A stretch of DNA of 64,000 nt, taken from NCBI RefSeq assembly GCF_014158035.1, contig NZ_JACFXW010000001.1, positions 62,001-126,000 of the forward strand. Reading direction: 5' to 3'. Positions 58,271 to 64,000 of this stretch are shown here, in pieces; the stretch's first letter is position 1; each line of letters opens with the position of its first letter. This DNA comes from Rhizobium sp. G21 (GTDB lineage: Bacteria; Pseudomonadota; Alphaproteobacteria; Rhizobiales; Rhizobiaceae). Both the position numbers and the translations under genes were made by a program. The notes under the pieces were generated by a model. That model ran no database searches, was not told where the DNA came from, and worked only from the letters and a program-made list of their open reading frames with translations.

Positions 58271-58284
58271 TTGACCTTGATCAA
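58271..58284 (+). promoter_or_regulatory. FNR/FixK-type box upstream of uspA-like gene
   Basis: TTGACCTTGATCAA fits TTGAY-N4-ATCAA, centred 71 bases before the uspA-like start. A start of transcription at about 58319 would place it at -41.5, the class II position of FNR-family activators. Suggests induction at low oxygen. Confidence 0.6.
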
Positions 58285-58348
58285 GGTTGGGCGGAACTTT
58301 GCGCCTATTGTCGACTTGAAACCGTGAGAACAACGACGGGAGGCTCCT

Positions 58349-59179
58349 ATGCCCATCAAGACGATCGCAGTCGTATTGTCCGACCCCAAGACCGCCCAGG
58401 CGGTAACCAGCGCCGCCATCGGCGTGGCGCGAAAGGAGAGTGCTCATCTGATCGGCCTTCATGCGGAGATCGTCGATCCGCCGCCGATCATGACGCCTTT
58501 CGACCTGCCGGATTCCTCGATCATCGCCAGCCTCTATGAAGCGGCAGGGGAGCGGCGCAAAGCCATCGAGGCGATGTTCAACGAAGCGACGGCGCGTGAA
58601 GGCGTCTCCGCCGAATGGCGCGCGAGCCGGGGCACGGGCGTTATGGCGTCGCAGGCGCTGATCGATTCCTGCCGTATCAGCGATCTCGTCATCGCCAGCC
58701 AGCCGGCCTCCGACCGGGTTGGCGATGTCGACGAATTGCTGTTCGAGACGGGGCGGCCCGCGCTGTTCATCCCCTGGATCGACCAGCCTGTCGCCGGCTT
58801 CAACCGGGTGCTGGTCGCCTGGGACGGTTCACGCGAGTCGACACGGGCGGTGTTCGACGCCATTCCGCTGATCAAGGATGCGGCCGAGATCGAACTTTTC
58901 TCCGTCGATCCGCAGGAGACCAATTCCAAGAGCGCGGTGCTGACAGGGGCGGATCTCGCCGAGTCGTTGGCCCGTCACGGTTTGAAAGTGACCACGAACA
59001 CGCAGGATTCCGAACGCGTGGCCATTTCGGCGGTTCTCGAGAACCGCTGCACTGATTTCGCCGCCGACCTGCTGGTCATGGGCGCCTATAGCCATGCCCG
59101 CATTCGCGAACGGCTGTTCGGCGGCGTCACCCAGATCATCCTGGAATCGATGACGGTGCCGGTCTTCATGTCCCGCTGA
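58349..59179 (+). CDS. Tandem universal stress protein (UspA family)
   Basis: 276 residues with two Usp halves. The C-terminal half has RVLVAWDGSRESTRAVF and the ATP-binding GAYSHARIRERLFGGV; the N-terminal half (TIAVVLSDPKTAQAVTSAAI) is degenerate. Strong GGGAGG site. The FixK-type box upstream suggests microaerobic induction, as for many rhizobial usp genes. Confidence 0.9.
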   Translation: MPIKTIAVVLSDPKTAQAVTSAAIGVARKESAHLIGLHAEIVDPPPIMTPFDLPDSSIIASLYEAAGERRKAIEAMFNEATAREGVSAEWRASRGTGVMASQALIDSCRISDLVIASQPASDRVGDVDELLFETGRPALFIPWIDQPVAGFNRVLVAWDGSRESTRAVFDAIPLIKDAAEIELFSVDPQETNSKSAVLTGADLAESLARHGLKVTTNTQDSERVAISAVLENRCTDFAADLLVMGAYSHARIRERLFGGVTQIILESMTVPVFMSR

Positions 59180-59290
59180 TCGGCGATATGAGGGTTTTGT
59201 CGGGGATCAAGGCCGCCGCGCACTTTACGGCGCGGCGGCAACTCGGATAATGGCGCGACAGATCTTCCACCTTCCATCCGAGGACATTCC

Positions 59291-59788
59291 ATGTCGCTGC
59301 CTGAAAAAGCTTTCCCCGTTTCCTGGGATCAATTCCATCGCGACGCCCGCGCGCTCGCCTGGCGGTTGGCGGGGCAGAACAAGCCGTTCAAGGGCATCGT
59401 CTGCATCACCCGCGGCGGTCTCGTTCCTGCTGCGATCATCTCGCGCGAGCTCAATATCCGGCTGATCGAGACGGTCTGCGTCGCGTCTTATCACGACTAT
59501 GTCAATCAGGGCGACATGAGCGTTCTCAAGGGCATCGCCGAACCGCTGCTGGAAAATGGCGGCGAGGGCATGCTGGTGGTCGACGATCTCACCGACACCG
59601 GCAAGACAGCCGCCGAAGTCCGCGCCATGCTGCCGAATGCGCATTTCGCCGCCGTCTACGCAAAACCGAAGGGCGTGCCGATGATCGACACTTTCGTGAC
59701 GGAAGTGTCGCAGGACACATGGATTTATTTCCCTTGGGATATGGGCTTCACCTATCAGGAGCCGATCGCCAAGGACCATCGCGGCTGA
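59291..59788 (+). CDS. gpt: Xanthine-guanine phosphoribosyltransferase
   Basis: 165 residues. The PRPP-binding motif is [35 protein letters not shown] and [10 protein letters not shown] are family signatures. It salvages guanine and xanthine to nucleotides. A terminator follows at 59816. Confidence 0.94.
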   Translation: MSLPEKAFPVSWDQFHRDARALAWRLAGQNKPFKGIVCITRGGLVPAAIISRELNIRLIETVCVASYHDYVNQGDMSVLKGIAEPLLENGGEGMLVVDDLTDTGKTAAEVRAMLPNAHFAAVYAKPKGVPMIDTFVTEVSQDTWIYFPWDMGFTYQEPIAKDHRG

Positions 59789-59815
59789 CCTCGATCGACT
59801 ATCGGCAAAACAACA

Positions 59816-59847
59816 ACCGCTCGCGCTGTCGGCCGCGAGCGGTTTTT
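59816..59847 (+). terminator. Rho-independent terminator of gpt
   Basis: CCGCTCGCG (59817-59825) and CGCGAGCGG (59834-59842) are perfect arms around 8 bases and are followed by TTTTT. Confidence 0.9.
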
Positions 59848-60202
59848 AGTTCGTCACGTGGCGGGAGGCGTGGTGCGTATCGCGGACGCCGAACCCATGA
59901 AATCACGGTCGTCGAAAGGGTGTGCTGACCTGGTCAGTCGCCACTGACGATTGATAATATTTTTCGCTAAATTGTTCCATTTCTCACGATATTTTTCGTT
60001 TTCTCGGCGCTTAAACGTCATTTTTGCGAAAATTGTCCACCGCGATAAAATCAATCGGCGCGTGTTTCATGGTTTGTTAATATAGCGATTGTAGGTTTGG
60101 CCTGCAAAACACGCAAGGCAGCCATGCATTCTTGCCATGAGGGCAGGCGAATGAGGCGAAATCTCCCGGCGTTTTCCGGGAGGCGCTCAATGAGGTCCCT
60201 CC
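59848..60202. other. Non-coding stretch between gpt and chemoreceptor
   Basis: No gene seen. The AT-rich part 59950-60080 probably holds the chemoreceptor promoter, but no clear -35/-10 pair can be fixed. GAGGCG/GGGAGG motifs near 60175 lie before the start. Confidence 0.4.
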
Positions 60203-62080
60203 ATGACGCTATTCCGCAATCTCTCCCTGACCGTCAAGCTGTCGGCGCTGATCGTGGCGATCAACGCCGTGGGGCTGGCGGGGCTCGCCGTCAATACCTG
60301 GCGTCAAGAAAGCGCCCAGATGCTGTCGATGTCGGAGCGGGGTTGGATCAAGGATTCCGAACAGTTTGCGACGCTCGCGGCCGGCGGTGTCAAATGGGGC
60401 AAGGCGTCCGTCGTCCAGGAAGCCTATGCGCTCTACCGGGACAATGCGGGCCTCAACCTTACCCAATTTACCGCGCTCAACGCGAGCGGCGCTCCGGTCG
60501 ACGCCTGGGTGAGACCGGACAGCGTGACGTCCTTGACCCCGGAAGATATCGCCGCGCTGGCGAAGCAGGGCGCGGAGACATCCGACGTGAGCCATGCGCG
60601 GGTCGCCGATGGACTGGTGGCCGTCGCCTCTCCATTGCCGCTCGACAAGAAGGGCAAGCCGCAAGGCGTGGTGGTGACCGTCTGGTCGGCGGAGGCCATT
60701 TTCGCCGAAGCGCGCAACAAGGCGCTGATTGCGCTCGGCATTCAGTCGGCGGTCATCATCCTGGCCATCGGCGCTTTCCTGTTCGCCATGCGTCGGCTGG
60801 TGGGCGCCCCGCTCGCCTCGATCGGCGACCGGATATCGCGCCTGCAGGCCGGCGACCTCGATACGCCTGTGATCCATCAGGATCGCAGCGACGAGATCGG
60901 GTTTCTCGCCAGGGCGCTGGATCAATTCCGGCAGCAGGCCATCGAAAAGGTCCGCCAGACCGAGGCGTCCGAACAGCAGCGCCTCAACATCGAAGCCGAA
61001 CGTCGACACAACGCCGAAGCCGAGAGGCAGTCGTCGCACCGGCAGAAGGCGGTGGTCGACACGCTCGCCACGGCGCTCGGCAAGCTCGCCGACGGTGATT
61101 TCAGCATTCGTCTCCACGATCTCGGCGCGGATTTTTCGGATGTCCAACGCGACTTCAACCGCATGATCGAAGCCGTGGCCGACGCCATCGACAACATCAA
61201 GCGCGTCTCCGTTGCGGTAGAGAACGGATCGCAGGAACTCGCCAATTCCGCCGAGCAGCTCGCCAAGCGCACCGAGCAGCAGGCGGCTGCTCTCGAAGAG
61301 ACGGCGGCGGCGCTGTCCGAAGTCAGTTCGACGGTGGATCTCACCGCCCGCAGCGCCGAAACCGCGGTGCGCATGGTGGAGGACGCCAGAAGCGACGCCC
61401 ATAATTCGGCCGTCATCGTCCGCGAGGCGATCGGCGCCATGGACCAGATCCAGACTTCGTCGAGCCAGATCGGCAAGATCATCGGCGTCATCGACGAGAT
61501 CGCCTTCCAGACCAATCTTCTGGCGCTCAATGCCGGCGTCGAGGCGGCGAGGGCGGGCGAAGCGGGCAAGGGCTTTGCGGTGGTTGCGCAGGAAGTGCGC
61601 GAACTCGCCCAGCGCTCCGCCAACGCCGCCAAGGAAATCAAGCAGCTGGTGACGATGTCGAGCGCGGAAGTGTCCAACGGCGTCAACCTCGTCAACCGCA
61701 CGGGGGATGCGCTGGTGACCATCGAAGAGCGCGTCAACGGCATCACCCATTCGATCCAGGCGATGGTCCAATCCTATCAGAGCCAGGCGCATGGGCTGCG
61801 CGAAATCAACGGCGCCATGAACCAGATGGACCAGACCACGCAGCAAAACGCCGCCATGGTCGAGGAAACGAGCGCCGCCTGCCACGATCTGCTCAGCCAG
61901 AGCCGCGCCTTGCAGGCCGGCGCCCAGCGCTTCCGCATCCGTGAGGCGGCTCCTGCGCCGCGGCAGGAGAAGAAGCAACTGGGGGCGGATGTCGCGCCTG
62001 CTCGTCGGCCGGCGCCGGCAAGGTCGGTGCGGACTGCGACAGCCGTGGCGCCGGTTGCGGATTCCTGGGAAGAGTTTTGA
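60203..62080 (+). CDS. Methyl-accepting chemotaxis protein
   Basis: 625 residues. Two membrane helices ([19 protein letters not shown] near the start and [14 protein letters not shown] near 190) flank a periplasmic sensor of about 150 residues. A HAMP domain ([20 protein letters not shown]) and a long coiled coil lead to the signalling hairpin ([38 protein letters not shown]). The C-terminus DSWEEF resembles the pentapeptide that tethers CheR/CheB. It is followed after 45 bases by a gene for a small exported protein. Confidence 0.93.
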   Translation: MTLFRNLSLTVKLSALIVAINAVGLAGLAVNTWRQESAQMLSMSERGWIKDSEQFATLAAGGVKWGKASVVQEAYALYRDNAGLNLTQFTALNASGAPVDAWVRPDSVTSLTPEDIAALAKQGAETSDVSHARVADGLVAVASPLPLDKKGKPQGVVVTVWSAEAIFAEARNKALIALGIQSAVIILAIGAFLFAMRRLVGAPLASIGDRISRLQAGDLDTPVIHQDRSDEIGFLARALDQFRQQAIEKVRQTEASEQQRLNIEAERRHNAEAERQSSHRQKAVVDTLATALGKLADGDFSIRLHDLGADFSDVQRDFNRMIEAVADAIDNIKRVSVAVENGSQELANSAEQLAKRTEQQAAALEETAAALSEVSSTVDLTARSAETAVRMVEDARSDAHNSAVIVREAIGAMDQIQTSSSQIGKIIGVIDEIAFQTNLLALNAGVEAARAGEAGKGFAVVAQEVRELAQRSANAAKEIKQLVTMSSAEVSNGVNLVNRTGDALVTIEERVNGITHSIQAMVQSYQSQAHGLREINGAMNQMDQTTQQNAAMVEETSAACHDLLSQSRALQAGAQRFRIREAAPAPRQEKKQLGADVAPARRPAPARSVRTATAVAPVADSWEEF

Positions 62081-62125
62081 GATTTACATGCGCACGAAAC
62101 CGTGCGGGGCGAAAGGAAAGGGCGA

Positions 62126-62704
62126 ATGATGAGGAACACACTGACGGCCGCCTTGATGGCGGCGACCATGATCGCGCCTTGGTCGGCGCGGGCGGAAGAA
62201 GCGCATGTCGCGCCTGTCACCGACTATGTGAAGGTGAATGTAGCCCCGTGGATCAAGGATCCCGTGATCGTCAATGCGGTCAAGGCGCAGAACGCTAAAA
62301 ATGCCGGGCTCGCCCAGGCCGATATCGACGGGCTCGACAAGGAGTGGCGCGCAGAGGTCGACGGCGGCGATCGCAAGATGATCGACGAGGTTCTCAACAA
62401 CGCCGTTTCGAAATTCCTGCATGAAAAGCAGGAGGCGTCCGAGGGCGTCATCTCCGAAATCTTCGTCATGGACGCCAAGGGGCTGAATGTCGGCCAGAGC
62501 GATGTCACCTCCGATTACTGGCAGGGCGACGAGGCGAAATTCGAGAAGAGCTACGGGGCGGGCGCCGATGGCTTCTTCGTCGACGAGGCGGAGAAGGACG
62601 AGTCGACCCAGGCGCTGCAATCCCAGGCCTCGATGACCATCGTCGACGAAACCGGCGCGCCGATCGGCGCCGTCACCATCGGGATCAATCTCGACGCGCT
62701 CTGA
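62126..62704 (+). CDS. Exported sensor-like (Cache/PDC-type) protein following the chemoreceptor
   Basis: 192 residues from ATG 62126 (a second ATG follows). A signal peptide (LMAATMIAPWSARAEE) is followed by one PDC/Cache-like domain: IKDPVIVNAVKAQNAKNAGL, then EIFVMDAKGLNVGQSDVTSD, YWQGDEAKFEKSY and a final IGAVTIGINLDAL. Such single-domain periplasmic sensors are found beside chemoreceptors. It may bind the stimulus and present it to the receptor; this is inference. Confidence 0.8.
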   Translation: MMRNTLTAALMAATMIAPWSARAEEAHVAPVTDYVKVNVAPWIKDPVIVNAVKAQNAKNAGLAQADIDGLDKEWRAEVDGGDRKMIDEVLNNAVSKFLHEKQEASEGVISEIFVMDAKGLNVGQSDVTSDYWQGDEAKFEKSYGAGADGFFVDEAEKDESTQALQSQASMTIVDETGAPIGAVTIGINLDAL

Positions 62705-62734
62705 GCCGTTTCTCCCTCGAAAGCAAACCCTGTT

Positions 62735-62768
62735 GCGGCCGGCTCCGGCAGGAGTTGGCCGCTCTTTT
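62735..62768 (+). terminator. Terminator after the chemoreceptor operon
   Basis: GCGGCC (62735-62740) and GGCCGC (62757-62762) are arms around 16 bases, with TCTTTTT following. Confidence 0.65.
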
Positions 62769-62973
62769 TCCGCATAGAGACGGCCTTTTTCCTGATTCGT
62801 TTTCGGGCTGCCACAGATCGCTCTCGCGCAAAAGCGATAGGGTCTTTTTGAAGAAAAAATAAATATTCGATTTACCAAACTGTGAACAAGCAGCCCCGGC
62901 CGGACCCCGGCTCGACCCGAAACGCCGAGATTAGAAGCGGTTAGCAGATATCCCGTTTTTCCACATGCCAGCG

Positions 62974-62989
62974 CCACTAGATATGGTGT
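62974..62989. promoter_or_regulatory. NrdR-like box 1
   Basis: CCACTAGATATGGTGT resembles the NrdR consensus (imperfect palindrome around CTA-GATAT-G). It lies 396 bases upstream of nrdJ. Confidence 0.5.
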
Positions 62990-63220
62990 TAATAAATCCG
63001 TCACAGACCACCCCTTGACGGAATCGTGCCCCTGTTTCTTAATGGGAACGTTGCGGCGGCGACTGGACCGGAAAGTTACGAGGACCCGGTTCATCCTAAG
63101 GAAAATTCGGTGGTTTTTACGCTCTCCGGCGATCGTTTGGTTGCGTCCGGGGGCTGGGAAAGCCGCGTCGAAAAATTCCGCCCGCCATGGAACGAATGCT
63201 GGATCAGTAAAGTTGTTGAT

Positions 63221-63236
63221 ACTATATTTAGTGTTT
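63221..63236. promoter_or_regulatory. NrdR-like box 2
   Basis: ATACTATATTTAGTGT matches the NrdR consensus with few changes and is 149 bases upstream of nrdJ. With box 1 it suggests ATP/dATP-responsive repression. Confidence 0.55.
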
Positions 63237-63384
63237 GCAGCTAGATTGAACACCAGATAAAGGGGCGACAGGACAGCGTGTTTCCCAAAAGGTGAAGAGA
63301 CGCGAACTGGCTGCGGGGCTAACCCTCGCACCGGACAAGGATATTCGCGCCCATGGCGCGGGCAAGATGCTAGGGGTTAACGAG

Positions 63385-64000
63385 ATGCGCATAGAACGGA
63401 AATTCACCGAGGCCGGCAAGTCAGCCTATGACGCCATTGCCTTCCGCACCGCCACCAGCGAGATCCGCAATCCCGACGGGTCCGTGGTCTTCCGGCTCGC
63501 CGACATTCATGTGCCGGAGCAATTCAGCCAGGTTGCGGCCGACATTCTCGCCCAGAAGTATTTCCGCAAGGCCGGCGTGCCCAAGGCACTGAAGAAGGTC
63601 GAGGAAAACAACGTTCCGTCCTGGCTGTGGCGCTCCGAAGCCGACACCGCCGCGCTCGCCAAACTCCCCAAGGACGAGCAGTACGGCTCAGAAACCGACG
63701 CCCGCCAGGTCTTCGACCGTCTGGCCGGCACATGGACCTATTGGGGCTGGAAGGGCGGCTACTTCACGTCCGAAGAAGACGCGCTGACTTTCCGCGACGA
63801 ACTCGCCTATATGCTCGCCACCCAGCGCGTGGCTCCGAATTCGCCGCAGTGGTTCAACACCGGCCTGCATTGGGCCTATGGCATCGACGGCCCGGGTCAG
63901 GGCCATTTCTATGTCGACCCCTTCACCGGCAAGCTGGTGAAGTCGAAGTCGGCCTATGAGCATCCGCAGCCGCATGCCTGCTTCATCCAGTCGGTCGAGG
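63385..64000 (+). CDS. nrdJ: Vitamin B12-dependent ribonucleotide reductase, N-terminal part
   Basis: The first 205 residues of a class II ribonucleotide reductase, cut by the window edge. MRIERKFTEAGKSAYDAIAF, ILAQKYFRKAGVPKALKKVE, WTYWGWKGGYFTSEEDAL and PNSPQWFNTGLHWAYGIDGP are characteristic of the alphaproteobacterial NrdJ. It makes deoxyribonucleotides with adenosylcobalamin in place of oxygen-dependent radical chemistry. An in-frame ATG lies at 63367 but the family starts at 63385. Confidence 0.95.
   Translation, partial: MRIERKFTEAGKSAYDAIAFRTATSEIRNPDGSVVFRLADIHVPEQFSQVAADILAQKYFRKAGVPKALKKVEENNVPSWLWRSEADTAALAKLPKDEQYGSETDARQVFDRLAGTWTYWGWKGGYFTSEEDALTFRDELAYMLATQRVAPNSPQWFNTGLHWAYGIDGPGQGHFYVDPFTGKLVKSKSAYEHPQPHACFIQSVE

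Larger units (their letters stand above)
62705..63384. other. Long upstream region of nrdJ
   Basis: 680 bases without a convincing gene. Two NrdR-like boxes are listed separately. Short open frames at 63015-63260 lack codon bias and ribosome-binding sites. I looked for a cobalamin riboswitch and did not find its conserved core. Confidence 0.5.

Noticed and set aside
60209..61978. 589-codon minus-strand frame
   Set aside because: Antisense to the chemoreceptor, whose plus-strand motifs are unmistakable.
63015..63260. Short plus-strand frames upstream of nrdJ
   Set aside because: No ribosome-binding site or codon bias, and they cross a likely regulatory region.
62705..63384. Cobalamin riboswitch before nrdJ
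   Set aside because: The conserved B12-box and core strings were not found in either orientation.

Overview
The window comes from a high-GC alphaproteobacterium, most likely of the order Rhizobiales. The evidence is a gcvT-gcvH-gcvP operon behind a tandem glycine riboswitch, an Omp25/RopB-like outer-membrane barrel, rhizobial-type REP hairpins, a DUF1515 phage gene, a FixK-type box before a universal stress gene, and a B12-dependent ribonucleotide reductase (nrdJ) at the right edge. All calls rest on reading the sequence; no database search was run.

Left chromosomal arm (1-11119): the glycine cleavage operon on the minus strand (gcvP runs off the left edge); a periplasmic copper pair (DUF2946-like protein plus a DUF1775-PCu(A)C fusion); an Omp25-like protein; and a three-gene minus-strand signalling locus with an exported oxidoreductase-fold protein, a hybrid histidine kinase and an HD-GYP response regulator. 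The arm ends in tRNA-Leu(TAA).

Prophage (11120-56551, about 45.4 kb): a 42-bp direct repeat of the 5' half of the tRNA-Leu gene marks both ends. The left early arm (minus strand) holds integrase, an excisionase-like protein, an HNH protein and small genes. A plus-strand cassette made of a short Gly/Pro-rich peptide and a SLATT-like two-helix membrane protein is inserted in it. A CI/LexA-type repressor faces a Cro/YdaS-like gene, and near-identical operator-promoters drive both early directions. The right arm holds small genes, two methyltransferase-like genes, a winged-helix protein and a NusG-like protein. Late genes follow in HK97-siphovirus order: HNH, TerS, TerL, portal, protease, capsid, connectors, tail tube, chaperones, tape measure, tail tip, fibres, endolysin, holin. 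Accessory cargo includes an RTX protein beside attL, a cadherin/RTX-like protein, a collagen-like membrane protein, a self-regulated HTH cassette inside the tail operon, and an XRE-ImmA protein with a partner gene near attR.

Right chromosomal arm (56552-64000): wrbA, a CinA/MoaB-fold protein, a UspA protein, gpt, a chemoreceptor followed by a small exported sensor-like protein, and the start of nrdJ behind two NrdR-like boxes.

Many genes are broken by single-base frameshifts. Most of these lie in A/T homopolymers of five or six or in short G runs, in both prophage and chromosome. This looks like uncorrected sequencing error rather than biology. Interrupted genes are therefore annotated as whole genes with the break position given.
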